From Rhodopseudomonas sp. (GTDB lineage: Bacteria > Pseudomonadota > Alphaproteobacteria > Rhizobiales > Xanthobacteraceae): a stretch of 64,000 bases of DNA. The notes under the pieces are model-generated. The model did not search any database. It was not told the DNA's origin and saw only the letters and a list, made by a program, of their open reading frames with translations. The DNA is taken from assembly GCF_013377015.1 (NCBI RefSeq), contig NZ_JACABA010000001.1:1671817-1735816 (forward strand). The letters run 5' to 3'. The position numbers and the translations under genes are program-made. Every line of letters starts with the position of its first letter. Within the stretch, counting starts at the first letter, position 1. This document shows, one piece after another, positions 24,937 to 36,226 of this stretch.

Positions 24937-26544
24937 GTGGAAGCCAACTTTCAGATCTTCCTGACCTTGCTCGCGGTGCTGGCGGTGACCGCGCTGCTGG
25001 CGCGCCGGCTCAATGTCGCGCCCGCGATCCTGCTGCTGTTATCCGGCATCGGACTCGCATTCGTACCCGGCATGCCCGGTATTGAATTGCCGCCAGAGCT
25101 GATTCTGCTCGTGGTGCTGCCGCCGCTGATCTATTCCGCCAGCGTGGCGATGAGCTGGCGCGAGTTCCGCGCGAATTTGCGACCGATCGCGCTCTTGGCC
25201 ATCGGCTGCGTGATCTTCACCGCCTGCGCGGTGGCAATTGCGACGCACTACCTGATCGGGCTGCCCTGGAGCATCGGCTTTCTGCTCGGCGCCATCGTGG
25301 CGCCGCCGGATGTGGTGGCGCCGCTGGCGATCGCTCGCAAACTTGGGCTGCCGCGGCGCATCCTGGTCGTGCTGGAAGGCGAGGGACTGGCGAACGATGC
25401 CACCGCGCTGATCCTGTACCGCTTCGCCGTGGTGGCGATCACCACCGGCGCGTTCTCGCTGCCGCAAGCGTCCGGCACCTTCGTCGCCATTTTGGCGGGC
25501 GAGCTGGCGTTCGGCGTCGCGGTGGGCTGGCTCAGCCTGCGGGTTCGGCATTGGGCGCGCGATCCACAGGTCGAAATCACGCTGTCGCTGCTGACGCCCT
25601 ATATCGCCTACTGGATCCCCGAGCATCTCGGCGGCTCCGGGGTGATCGCCACGGTGGCGTGCGGGCTGTACATCAGCTGGAACGGGCCATTGCTGATTTC
25701 ATCAGCGACCCGGCTGCAGGGAATCTTTTTCTGGGATCTGGTGATCTATCTGATCGAAGGCCTGCTGTTCCTGCTGACCGGTTTTCAGTTGCGGGCGCTG
25801 TTCGAGAAATCGAAAGAGTTTCCGCTGCACGATATCGTCTTTGCGACCCTGCTGGTCGCCGCGATCGTCATCATCGCGCGCTTCGCCTGGGTCTATCCGG
25901 CGACCTATCTGCCGCGGCTGCTGAGCAAGCGCTTGCGCCTGCGCGATCCGGCGCCGTCGTGGCGCGCGGTGTTCGTGCTTGGCTTCACCGGCGTGCGCGG
26001 CGCGGTGTCGCTTGCCGCGGCGCTGGCGCTGCCGTTGGCGTTGCCGTCGGGTGACGGCTTTCCGTATCGCGATCTGATCCAGTTCGTCTCGTTCGGCGTC
26101 ATCCTGATCACGCTGCTCGGCCTTGGCCTGACTTTGCCGGCGGTGGTTCGGTTGCTCGGCGTCGCCAAGGATGGCCGCAACGAGCACCGGGCCGAGCGCG
26201 AGTCCGAGATCGCGGCGCGGCGCGCGGCGCTGGCGGAAGCGTTGCGATCGCTCGACGCCATCACCGACGATCGCGAATTGTCCGACGAAGTGGTGACGCT
26301 GCTGCGGGCCCGGCACGAGACCCGCGCCAATTCGCTGCCGTCATCATTCGACGACGAGGCGCGGGAGATATCGGCGACCGGAATCGCGCTGGTGCGCGAA
26401 CTGATCGCGATCGAACGCCAGTTCATCCACGCCCAATTGCGTGACGGCAACATCACCGACGAAAGCCGCCGCCGGATCGAACGCGATCTCGATCTGGAAG
26501 AGGCGAGCCTAGCGAACCGGGAGTTTCGCACCGGGCCGCTGTAG
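24937..26544 (+). CDS. Na+/H+ antiporter, CPA1 family
   Basis: A 535-residue cation/proton antiporter with about twelve membrane helices (residues 5-410) and a hydrophilic C-terminal tail of about 120 residues. Ion-site regions are visible at LLGAIVAPPDVVAPLAIAR and EGEGLANDATALIL; GFTGVRGAVSLAAALALPL is the typical CPA1 helix. It resembles the bacterial NhaP/YjcE type. The start is GTG at 24937. The 252-bp gap to the divergent papA gene holds both promoters, which I could not define by eye. Confidence 0.88.
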   Translation: MEANFQIFLTLLAVLAVTALLARRLNVAPAILLLLSGIGLAFVPGMPGIELPPELILLVVLPPLIYSASVAMSWREFRANLRPIALLAIGCVIFTACAVAIATHYLIGLPWSIGFLLGAIVAPPDVVAPLAIARKLGLPRRILVVLEGEGLANDATALILYRFAVVAITTGAFSLPQASGTFVAILAGELAFGVAVGWLSLRVRHWARDPQVEITLSLLTPYIAYWIPEHLGGSGVIATVACGLYISWNGPLLISSATRLQGIFFWDLVIYLIEGLLFLLTGFQLRALFEKSKEFPLHDIVFATLLVAAIVIIARFAWVYPATYLPRLLSKRLRLRDPAPSWRAVFVLGFTGVRGAVSLAAALALPLALPSGDGFPYRDLIQFVSFGVILITLLGLGLTLPAVVRLLGVAKDGRNEHRAERESEIAARRAALAEALRSLDAITDDRELSDEVVTLLRARHETRANSLPSSFDDEAREISATGIALVRELIAIERQFIHAQLRDGNITDESRRRIERDLDLEEASLANREFRTGPL

Positions 26545-26617
26545 TCGATGGGGCCGAATTGAGAATCCTTGCGCGAGGCCAATTTGCAGCTGCGCGTTAG
26601 CGGGTCTAAACGGATGC

Positions 26618-27865
26618 ATGGTCGATCGCGGTCCACGGATCCTGCTCAGCGAAGGCTCGAGCCTGTCGGCGCGCGAAGCTGTCACCGCGCTCGGTCTGGC
26701 CGGGCACCGCGTCGAACTGGTTTCCAGTGATCCGCTCTGCCTGGCGCGGTTTTCCCGATTCGTCAGCCGGGTTCATCCGGCCCCACCCTCCGGCAGCGAT
26801 CCCGACGGCTATCTCGCCGCGGTCCTCGATGTCGTTGCCGCCCGTTCGATTGACGTGCTGCTGCCGGTGCATGAACAGGCCTACCTGTTCGCCGCAGCGC
26901 GTCACCGCCTGCCGAACACGCTCGGCGTTGCGCTTGCGGATTTCGCGGCGTTCGAACAAGTGCAGAGCAAGACGGCATTGGCGAGGTTGTTGACGCGGCT
27001 CGACATCCCGCAACCCAGTACCGAGATCGTGCATTCGCCGGAGACCTTCGCTGCGGCGCGGCCGTTTCCATTCTTCGTCAAGGCGGCCTTTGGCACCGCG
27101 AGCTCCGGAGTCTGGCGCATTGACGACGCGGCGCAACGCGAAGAGTTGGCGGGCGAATTGTTTCAACGGGGCGCCTTCAACGAGGGCGTCGTGGTGCAGA
27201 CCGCGGCCAATGGACCTCTGGAGCGGACTCAGGCGGTGTTCGACCGCGGCCGGCTGGTGGCCTGTCATATCTATCGGCAGATCGCCGCGGGGCCGGGTGG
27301 TGGGGACGTGCTGAAGCGGAGCATGCGGCGGCCGGAGGCGCGCGCCAGCGTAGAGAAAATCGGCGCAGCATTGAATTGGCATGGCGCACTTTCGTTCGAC
27401 TACATCGTCGATGACGCCAGCGGGGCGCCGCTGTTCTTCGACGCCAATCCGCGGCTGGTCGAGCCGATGAATGGCTGGCTGAGCGGCGTCGATCTCGCCG
27501 GCGCACTGCTCCGTGTCTCACTCGGTGAAGCGCCGCCCACTCAACATGACGGCCGCGAGGGTGTGGTCACGCGGTTGGGGCTGATGGGTCTGATGGACGC
27601 GGCGCGACAGCGCGGAAGGCGCGGCGACGTCCTGTATGAATTGTCGCTGCTGGCGCGCAACGCCGGACGTTATGTCGGATCGATTGAGGAGCTGGTTCCG
27701 CTGCGCACCGATCCATGCTGCATCGTCCCGCTCGGCGTCGTGCTGGGCAAACTAGTGATCTCGCCCGCCGCCGGCGCAGACCTGTCGCGCCAGACCGTCG
27801 AAGCCTACAGCCTGACGCCCGTCGCGATCGAACGGCTGCGCGCGTGGAGCAAGCAAGACGAATAG
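26618..27865 (+). CDS. ATP-grasp domain enzyme
   Basis: A 415-residue protein. An N-terminal preATP-grasp part (RILLSEGSSLSAREAVTALG) is followed by an ATP-grasp fold with FPFFVKAAFGTASSGVWRI and the metal/ATP site SFDYIVDD...LFFDANPRLVEPM. Such enzymes ligate a carboxylate to an amine or thiol through an acyl phosphate. The substrate is not apparent and no biosynthetic partner is adjacent. It resembles carbamoyl-phosphate-synthase-like ligases rather than a named pathway enzyme. It lies 73 bp after the antiporter and may share its transcript. Confidence 0.8.
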   Translation: MVDRGPRILLSEGSSLSAREAVTALGLAGHRVELVSSDPLCLARFSRFVSRVHPAPPSGSDPDGYLAAVLDVVAARSIDVLLPVHEQAYLFAAARHRLPNTLGVALADFAAFEQVQSKTALARLLTRLDIPQPSTEIVHSPETFAAARPFPFFVKAAFGTASSGVWRIDDAAQREELAGELFQRGAFNEGVVVQTAANGPLERTQAVFDRGRLVACHIYRQIAAGPGGGDVLKRSMRRPEARASVEKIGAALNWHGALSFDYIVDDASGAPLFFDANPRLVEPMNGWLSGVDLAGALLRVSLGEAPPTQHDGREGVVTRLGLMGLMDAARQRGRRGDVLYELSLLARNAGRYVGSIEELVPLRTDPCCIVPLGVVLGKLVISPAAGADLSRQTVEAYSLTPVAIERLRAWSKQDE

Positions 27866-27868
27866 CCA

Positions 27869-27918
27869 CTTCGCCGCAGGCACCATCTGCGGCGCACCGG
27901 GCTTGGAGCCCGCGCCGT
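27869..27918 (-). pseudogene. Diverged second copy of the ispG 3' end
   Basis: On the minus strand these 50 bases read as [16 protein letters not shown], against [16 protein letters not shown] at the true end of IspG. The matching DNA at 28507-28556 differs at 9 of 50 positions by my count. The copy has a stop just upstream, lies 18 bp past the stop of the secreted-protein gene, and is not translated. It appears to be a relic left when the 27.9-28.5 kb segment was duplicated or inserted. Confidence 0.6.
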
Positions 27919-27936
27919 TCGCTCACGCGGCGGTGT

Positions 27937-28446
27937 TCACTTGCACTCGAAATAGACCGATGTCGTCACCAGGCTCGGCGTGTTCTGCTTGCGGCCGCGT
28001 TCGTCGCGGTAATTGGATTGCTTCAGGGCGGTCACCACCGCGACCTTTTTGTTGTCGATGGTCTCGACATGCCAGATTTCGGTGGCCTGCCAGCTTGAGC
28101 CTTCGCCGCTGCAGGCGAGTTCGGCCTGCGCGTTCACCTCGATGCGGTCGCTGGAATTCAGGTGGCGCAGCGGCTTGACCGACGTGAGCTTGCAGTTGGT
28201 CTCGTAATAGGTGACCGTGCCGGGGGCCACGCTCATCACCCGGTCGATTGCAATATCGTTCTTCTCGTCCTTGATGTCGTCCTTGCGGCATTGATTGCCG
28301 GAGGCGCCGGCGGCGATCCAGAATCCGGAAAATTCCGCCGGCAGGTCGGCTGCGCGCGCACCGGTAGCAAGCGGCACGGCGAGCGTGGTCACCACCGCAG
28401 CCATAAGCGATTTGATCCTGAAGGCGGTCTTCACCGTCGCTCTCAT
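27937..28446 (-). CDS. Secreted protein of unknown function
   Basis: A 169-residue protein with a clear Sec signal peptide (residues 1 to about 33, ending GARAAD). The mature domain of about 136 residues begins LPAEFSGFWIAAG and contains four cysteines (in NQCRKDD, ETNCKLT, ELACSGEG and the terminal FECK), so two disulfides are possible. I do not recognise the family. It lies downstream of ispG on the same strand and is flanked by the ispG 3' end and a diverged copy of it, suggesting late arrival at this site. Confidence 0.78.
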   Translation of the reverse strand: MRATVKTAFRIKSLMAAVVTTLAVPLATGARAADLPAEFSGFWIAAGASGNQCRKDDIKDEKNDIAIDRVMSVAPGTVTYYETNCKLTSVKPLRHLNSSDRIEVNAQAELACSGEGSSWQATEIWHVETIDNKKVAVVTALKQSNYRDERGRKQNTPSLVTTSVYFECK

Positions 28447-28503
28447 GCAATCGCTCTTACCGAAAAGCCCCGGCAGGGCGCACGATCAGCGACGGAGCGG
28501 CAG

Positions 28504-29850
<1,347 letters not shown>

Positions 29851-30768
29851 TCACCGGGCCGGGGCCGGCCGGTTGACCAGATACAGTCCGGCGATCACCA
29901 GCAGCGCGGCGACGCCGAACGCGGGGGTCAGCGGGTCGTGCATGATCAAATAGCCCGCCGCCACCCCGAATAAAGGGGTGAAGAAGGTAAAAGCCGACAA
30001 TTTGCTGGCGGAATAGGTCTTGATCATCCCGAACCACAGCAAAAACGTCAATCCAACCACCCAGAACGCCTGATAGGCCAATAATCCCAATGCGAAGCCG
30101 CTCGGAACCCCGGGCAGCGTCTCGCCGGCGAGCCAGGAGGCCGCGCCGAGGATCGGAACCGACAGCGCCACCTGATAGCCCAGCGCCTTTTCCGGCGGCG
30201 CCTTCAGCAGCGCCGTCGCCTTCACCACCAGCGTGGTTGCGGCCCACAGCGCGCCACCGCTCACCACCATCAGATCGCCGAGCAGCACCCGGGCATCGAC
30301 GTCGGGCTGCGGCACGCCGAACGCGCAGGCGACCCCGGCAAAGCTCAGTGCCAACCCACCCCATTGCGCCGGGCGCAGCCGTTCGCCGAGGAACTTGTAG
30401 GATCCCAGTGCCACGAAGAACGGCGCAGTATAGAGGAACACCACGGCGCGCGACGCGGTGGTGAATTCCAGGCCGTGAAAGATCAGCACGAATTCAAGCC
30501 CGAACAACGCGCCGGCAAATAGCCCGGCGCCCAATGTGCCATCGCGTTTGAACAGCTTGACGCCGCGGACGGCGGCGATCAGCAGGATCACCAGCAATCC
30601 GCCGGCGGAACGGATCATCGCCTGCAGATAGGGCGGGATCTCCGGCAGCAAAAGCTTGATGGCGATCTGGTTGAAGCCCCAGCTCAGGCAGCACAGCAGC
30701 ATCAGCGCGATCGCGCCGGCGCTGAGCGAAGGGGCGGCGGGCCTGCCGCTCACGTGATCGGAAGACAT
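29851..30768 (-). CDS. EamA/DMT family transporter
   Basis: A 305-residue protein with ten predicted helices in two EamA repeats: ALMLLCCLSWGFNQIAIKLLL at the start, RAVVFLYTAPFFVALGSY before the first repeat's end, and SKLSAFTFFTPLFGVAAGYLI in the second. The substrate is unknown. The ATG at 30768 begins just before the first helix. ATG 30834, only 23 bp after the zur stop and with GGAAG upstream, would add 22 residues and is possible. Position between zur and ispG suggests co-transcription. Confidence 0.82.
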   Translation of the reverse strand: MSSDHVSGRPAAPSLSAGAIALMLLCCLSWGFNQIAIKLLLPEIPPYLQAMIRSAGGLLVILLIAAVRGVKLFKRDGTLGAGLFAGALFGLEFVLIFHGLEFTTASRAVVFLYTAPFFVALGSYKFLGERLRPAQWGGLALSFAGVACAFGVPQPDVDARVLLGDLMVVSGGALWAATTLVVKATALLKAPPEKALGYQVALSVPILGAASWLAGETLPGVPSGFALGLLAYQAFWVVGLTFLLWFGMIKTYSASKLSAFTFFTPLFGVAAGYLIMHDPLTPAFGVAALLVIAGLYLVNRPAPAR

Positions 30769-30856
30769 CGATGCATCGGGGTCATGAGGGCTCCGGCTTG
30801 TCGCCGTGTTGTTGGGGAAGTGATCCCGAAGCATGGTCTTCCGAGGCTCGGAAGGA

Positions 30857-31366
30857 TCATGCCGATAGACTTTGTCCGGCGGCTTGGCAATGGGCACAGA
30901 TCCCGGTGATTTCCACCACCGACAGCTTCGGCGCAAAGCCGGTCAGGCGCGCGGCCTCGTTCAGCGCCTGGGCCACCGGCGCGGCAGGAATTTCGCCGAC
31001 CGAGCCGCAGCTCTCGCAGATCAGGAACGCCACCGCGGCGGCGTCGTCGTGGTCGTGCGCGCAGGCCAGGAAGGCGTTGCGGCTTTCGATGCGGTGCACC
31101 AGCCCGTTCTGCATCAGGAAATCGAGCGCGCGATACACCGTGATCGGGGCCAGCCGCGGCATCACTCGCGCCAACTCGTCGATCACCTCATAGGCGCCGA
31201 GCGGGCGGTGGCTCGACAGCAGCGCCCGCAGCACCTGGCGCCGGATCGGCGTGAAGTTCTGGGCACGGCCGGCGCAGATCTGCTCCGCATGCGTAATCGC
31301 GTCTGCGGTGCAGCGGTCGTGGTCGTGGCCGGGCGCGGGGAATGTCGGCTTCGCGGCTGTCGTCAT
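30857..31366 (-). CDS. zur: Fur-family zinc regulator, Zur type
   Basis: A 169-residue Fur-family repressor. The winged helix includes TPIRRQVLRALLSSHRPLGAYEVIDEL and the recognition helix APITVYRALDFLMQ. Structural zinc ligands are Cys117 and Cys120 in CESC and Cys157 and Cys160 in CAHC. The CAHDHDD segment and the spacing fit Zur rather than Fur or Irr. A His/Asp-rich N-terminus (PGHDHDRC) is extra. It leads a possible operon with the EamA transporter and ispG; zinc-uptake genes (znuABC) are not in the window. Zur assignment over other Fur paralogues is an inference. Confidence 0.82.
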   Translation of the reverse strand: MTTAAKPTFPAPGHDHDRCTADAITHAEQICAGRAQNFTPIRRQVLRALLSSHRPLGAYEVIDELARVMPRLAPITVYRALDFLMQNGLVHRIESRNAFLACAHDHDDAAAVAFLICESCGSVGEIPAAPVAQALNEAARLTGFAPKLSVVEITGICAHCQAAGQSLSA

Positions 31367-31534
31367 CGATCTAACCTGTCAGGCGGCGGGCGCAATCCCT
31401 GCGGCGGCCGGCACGTTACACCGGGCAATTTATAGCACGGCGGCGCACAAGTCGCGCGGGTTCCATTGCCGCAGCGCGAAGAGCCATGCACGGAGGGCCT
31501 GCGTCCATGCAACGAATCGCGATCGCGAAATTCA

Positions 31535-31546
31535 TAAGCTAGCTTA
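31535..31546. promoter_or_regulatory. Palindromic candidate operator of the MarR regulator
   Basis: TAAGCTAGCTTA is a perfect 12-bp palindrome lying 33 bp before the marR start, in the only A/T-rich patch of the gap. MarR proteins bind such dyads over their own promoter, so autoregulation of the efflux operon is likely. A second pairing, ATAAG with CTTAT, overlaps it. Confidence 0.55.
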
Positions 31547-31578
31547 CCTTATCGCAAGCTCAGGGAGTGAAACGACCC

Positions 31579-32061
31579 ATGCCGCGCGGTTCCGTGGACG
31601 CCAATTTCATGTTTACGCTGGCGGAGGTGCAGCGGCTGCTGCGGGCCTATGCGGACAAGCAGGCCGCGCGTCACGGCATCACCCGGGCGCAATGGGCGGT
31701 GCTGGCCAAGGTCGAGCGCGCCGAAGGCCTGAAGCAATCCGAGCTCGCCGAACTGATGGAGATGCAGCCGATCACGCTGACGCGACTGATCGACCGGTTG
31801 TGCGAGCGTGGCTGGCTGGAACGCCGCAGCGACGACAGCGACCGTCGGGTCAAGCGGCTGTATCTGCGCAAGGCGGCACGGCCGCTGCTCGGCAAGCTCG
31901 CCGGCCTGCGCTCCGAAATCACCGCCACGGCGCTCGCTGGCATCAGCCCCGCCGATACCCACCGGCTGCTGACCCAACTGGAAACCATCAAGGAAAATGT
32001 CCGTTCGGCGATCCAGCTGGCGAACGGCGAACTCGCACGGAAGGAGCAGCGTTATGGCTGA
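31579..32061 (+). CDS. MarR-family transcriptional regulator of the efflux operon
   Basis: A 160-residue winged-helix repressor with the order typical of MarR: GITRAQWAVLAKVERAEGLKQSELAELM, recognition helix MQPITLTRLIDRLCERGWLERR, and wing SDDSDRRVKRLYLRKAARPLL. The ATG at 31579 lies 11 bases after AGGGAG; GTG 31567 overlaps that site. Its 3' end overlaps the start of the EmrA-like gene by 8 bases, showing translational coupling. By analogy with EmrR, binding of a toxic compound should relieve repression of emrAB. Confidence 0.88.
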   Translation: MPRGSVDANFMFTLAEVQRLLRAYADKQAARHGITRAQWAVLAKVERAEGLKQSELAELMEMQPITLTRLIDRLCERGWLERRSDDSDRRVKRLYLRKAARPLLGKLAGLRSEITATALAGISPADTHRLLTQLETIKENVRSAIQLANGELARKEQRYG

Positions 32062-33220
32062 TCCGGTTTTGAAATTCGCGCCGGAGCAGAAGGCGGCGTC
32101 GGACGTTCCAGCGCAGCCGCTTGCCAGGGCGCCGCGGCGTCGGCTGCTGGCCGGCTTGCGCAAATATCGACGGCCGCTGCTGCTGGTCGTGCTGCCGTTG
32201 ATCGCTCTGGTTGCCGGCTTCGCTTTTTATCTGACGGGCGGTCGCTACGTCACCACCGACGACGCCTATGTGGGCGCCCAGAAAGTGCTGATCACCCCTG
32301 ACGTCGCCGGCAAGATCATCAGCGTCGCGGTGAAAGAGGGTCAGCAGGTCGCGCCCGGCGACGTGCTGTTCCAGATCGACCCGGTGCCGTACCGGCTGGC
32401 GCTAGCCCAGGCCCGCGCCAAGCTCGCCGACGCCAAAACCAGCCACGACAATTTGATCGCCAACGTCGAGCTCTACGGCCAGACCGTCGAACTGGTGAAC
32501 GCCGGGATCGCGCTGAAGCAGCGCGACGTCGAGCGCAAATCCTCGCTGGTGAAGAGCAATGCCGGCTCGCAGCTCGATCTCGACAACGCCGCCACCGCGC
32601 TGGTCACCGCGCAGGCGCAGTTGCAGCTGATCAAGCAGCAGCGTTCGACCGCGCTCAATCAATTGCTCGGCGATCCCGTGCTGCCGCTGGAGCAGTTTCC
32701 AGCCCATATGCAGGCCAAGGCGGCGCTCGACGACGCCCAGCGCAATCTCGATCTGACCACGGTGCGGGCGCCGATGAACGGCACCGCGACGCAAGTGGAC
32801 AACATCCAGCTCGGCCGGTTCGTCACCGCCGGCACGCCGGTGTTCAGCGTGATCGACACCACGGCGCCGTGGGTCGACGCCAACCCGAAGGAAAGCGACT
32901 TCACCTATGTGGCGGTCGGCCAGCCCGTCACCGTCGATGTCGATGCCTTCCCCGATCACGTCTTCAAGGGGATCGTTACCTCGCTCAGCCCCGGCACCGG
33001 CGCGCAATTCGCGATCCTGCCGCCGCAGAACGCCACCGGCAATTTCGTCAAGGTAGTGCAGCGGGTGCCGCTGCGGATCGCGCTCGATCCCGCCGATCCG
33101 GCGGTGCGCAGGCTGAAGGCCGGGATGAGTTCATTCGTCTCGATCGACACCCATCATCGCCGCTCGCTCGCCAAAATGTTCGGCTTTGAGCCGGCGGTCG
33201 CGGCGCAGGATCGGGACTGA
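32054..33220 (+). CDS. EmrA-like membrane fusion protein (HlyD family)
   Basis: A 388-residue periplasmic adaptor. A short cytoplasmic N-terminus precedes one membrane helix (about residues 40-60, LLLVVLPLIALVAGFAFYL). Next come the biotinyl-lipoyl half-motif YVTTDDAYVGAQKVLITPDV, a coiled-coil hairpin, the second lipoyl half (LTTVRAPMNGTATQVDNIQLG) and a beta-barrel. It links the inner-membrane EmrB-type pump to an outer-membrane channel, which is not encoded here. The start overlaps the marR 3' end. Confidence 0.9.
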   Translation: MADPVLKFAPEQKAASDVPAQPLARAPRRRLLAGLRKYRRPLLLVVLPLIALVAGFAFYLTGGRYVTTDDAYVGAQKVLITPDVAGKIISVAVKEGQQVAPGDVLFQIDPVPYRLALAQARAKLADAKTSHDNLIANVELYGQTVELVNAGIALKQRDVERKSSLVKSNAGSQLDLDNAATALVTAQAQLQLIKQQRSTALNQLLGDPVLPLEQFPAHMQAKAALDDAQRNLDLTTVRAPMNGTATQVDNIQLGRFVTAGTPVFSVIDTTAPWVDANPKESDFTYVAVGQPVTVDVDAFPDHVFKGIVTSLSPGTGAQFAILPPQNATGNFVKVVQRVPLRIALDPADPAVRRLKAGMSSFVSIDTHHRRSLAKMFGFEPAVAAQDRD

Positions 33221-33223
33221 GCG

Positions 33224-34786
33224 ATGCCGGGCGCCGCCGCAGCACCGATCGTCGCCCCCGGCCTGCGCCGCAACATGGTGACGATCTGCGCCATGACGGC
33301 GACCATCATGCAGGCGCTCGACACCACCATCGCCAACGTCGCGCTGCCCTATATGCAGGGCTCGCTGTCGGCGTCGCAGGACCAGATCAACTGGGTGCTG
33401 ACCTCCTATATCGTCGCCGCCGCGATCATGACCGCGCCGGTCGGCTGGATCGCCAACCGGTTCGGCCGCAAGCGAATCTTCATCATCTGCTCCGCCGGCT
33501 TCACCATCGCCTCGGTGATGTGCGGGCTGGCGCAGGACATCAACCAGATGGTGCTGTTCCGGCTGCTGCAGGGCGTGTTCGGCGCGGCTTTGGTGCCGCT
33601 GTCGCAGGCGGTGATGCTCGACTCCTACGCGCTGCATGAGCGCGCCAAGGCGATGTCGATCTGGGGCATGGGGGTGATGATGGGGCCGATCATGGGGCCG
33701 TCATTGGGCGCGTGGCTGACCGAAACCTATTCCTGGCACTGGGTGTTTTTCGTCAATCTGCCGTTCGGCATTTTCACCGTGCTGGGGCTGCTGGTGTTCA
33801 TGGACGAGACCCGCAAGGACCATGAATTGCGGTTCGACTGGTTCGGTTTCATGGCGCTCGCGATCGGGATCGGCGCGATGCAGCTGGCGCTCGACCGCGG
33901 CGAGCAGCTCGGCTGGCTGGAATCCAATGAAATCATCGCCGAGGCGATCGTCTCGGTCATCGGCTTCTACTACTTCTTCGCGCATTCCTTCACCACGGCG
34001 AAACCGTTCATCCAGTTCGCGATCTTCAAGGACCGCAATTTTATCGGCGGTTGCGTGTTCATGGCGGTGATGGGGCTGGTGCTGTTCTCCACCATGGCGC
34101 TGGCGTCGCCCTATCTGCAGAACGTCACCGGCTTTCCGATCATGACCGCCGGGCTGTTGCTGGCGTCGCGCGGCTGCGGCACCTTCGTGGCGATGATGCT
34201 GGTGGGGCGGCTGATGCGCTATATCGAGGCGCGCACGCTGATTGCGTCCGGCCTGACGCTGACCTGCGCGTCGCTCTATGTGATGACCGGCTGGACCGAC
34301 CAGACCGCGGTCGACAGCATCGTGGTGATCAGCATCGTCCAGGGGTTCGGCTTCGGCCTGGTGTTCGTGCCATTGTCGACGGTGGCGTTCCTGACGCTAC
34401 CCGGCCAGCTCCGCACCGACGGCACCTCGATGTTGACGCTGGTGCGCAACGTCGCCAGCTCGATCGGCATTTCGGTGGTGATCGCACAGCTCACCTCGGG
34501 CACGCGCGATGCTCACGCCGTACTGGCCGAGCACATCACCCCGTTCAACAACGCAATGCAGATGCCGAACGTCACCGGTACCATCGACATGGCGACCACC
34601 ACCGGCCGCGCCATGATGGACGCCATCGTCACCATGCAGGCACAGATCATCGCGTTCTCGCGCGACTACCAGCTGGTGATGTTCGTCACCGCCTGTGCGA
34701 TCCCGCTGGCGATCATGATCGGCTCGACCAAGGCGGCGCTGCGAAAACAGTCGCAGGCGCCGGAACATGCGGCGGTGATCGAGTAA
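33224..34786 (+). CDS. EmrB-like DHA2 family MFS multidrug transporter
   Basis: A 520-residue proton-driven exporter with fourteen predicted helices. DHA2 markers are visible: MQALDTTIANVALPYMQGSL (helix 1, motif D1), WVLTSYIVAAAIMTAPVGWIANRFGRKR (motif A) and MGPIMGPSLGAWLTETYSWHWVFFVNLP (motif C). It forms a tripartite pump with the EmrA-like adaptor encoded immediately upstream. It starts 3 bp after that gene's stop. Confidence 0.91.
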   Translation: MPGAAAAPIVAPGLRRNMVTICAMTATIMQALDTTIANVALPYMQGSLSASQDQINWVLTSYIVAAAIMTAPVGWIANRFGRKRIFIICSAGFTIASVMCGLAQDINQMVLFRLLQGVFGAALVPLSQAVMLDSYALHERAKAMSIWGMGVMMGPIMGPSLGAWLTETYSWHWVFFVNLPFGIFTVLGLLVFMDETRKDHELRFDWFGFMALAIGIGAMQLALDRGEQLGWLESNEIIAEAIVSVIGFYYFFAHSFTTAKPFIQFAIFKDRNFIGGCVFMAVMGLVLFSTMALASPYLQNVTGFPIMTAGLLLASRGCGTFVAMMLVGRLMRYIEARTLIASGLTLTCASLYVMTGWTDQTAVDSIVVISIVQGFGFGLVFVPLSTVAFLTLPGQLRTDGTSMLTLVRNVASSIGISVVIAQLTSGTRDAHAVLAEHITPFNNAMQMPNVTGTIDMATTTGRAMMDAIVTMQAQIIAFSRDYQLVMFVTACAIPLAIMIGSTKAALRKQSQAPEHAAVIE

Positions 34787-34811
34787 CGCGTTCGGAAGCG
34801 ATCGCGCGAAA

Positions 34812-34837
34812 TATCCCTCCCCACAAGGGGAGGGATA
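34812..34837. terminator. Hairpin between convergent emrB-like and pcaF genes
   Basis: TATCCCTCCCC (34812-34822) pairs perfectly with GGGGAGGGATA (34827-34837) around ACAA. It sits between two convergent stops (34786 and 34844). The sequence also matches a common Bradyrhizobiaceae intergenic repeat of CCCTCCCC...GGGGAGGG form, so it may be a repeat serving as a terminator. No T-run. Confidence 0.55.
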
Positions 34838-34843
34838 AGAAAG

Positions 34844-36052
<1,209 letters not shown>

Positions 36053-36226
36053 ATCGATCTCCCAAGAGTTGTGCATCCGGGCTTCGGCGCCGGAATTGAG
36101 CGCGAGTTTTAGGAAGCCGGATCGCCGAGGTCAAATGCGCGGACCGCAGGTCGCACTTCGGAATCCGTGTATTGCGGCCGCGAAGCGGTAGGAACGGCCC
36201 CCCGAATTTTGCTAGTTTGCGCCGCG

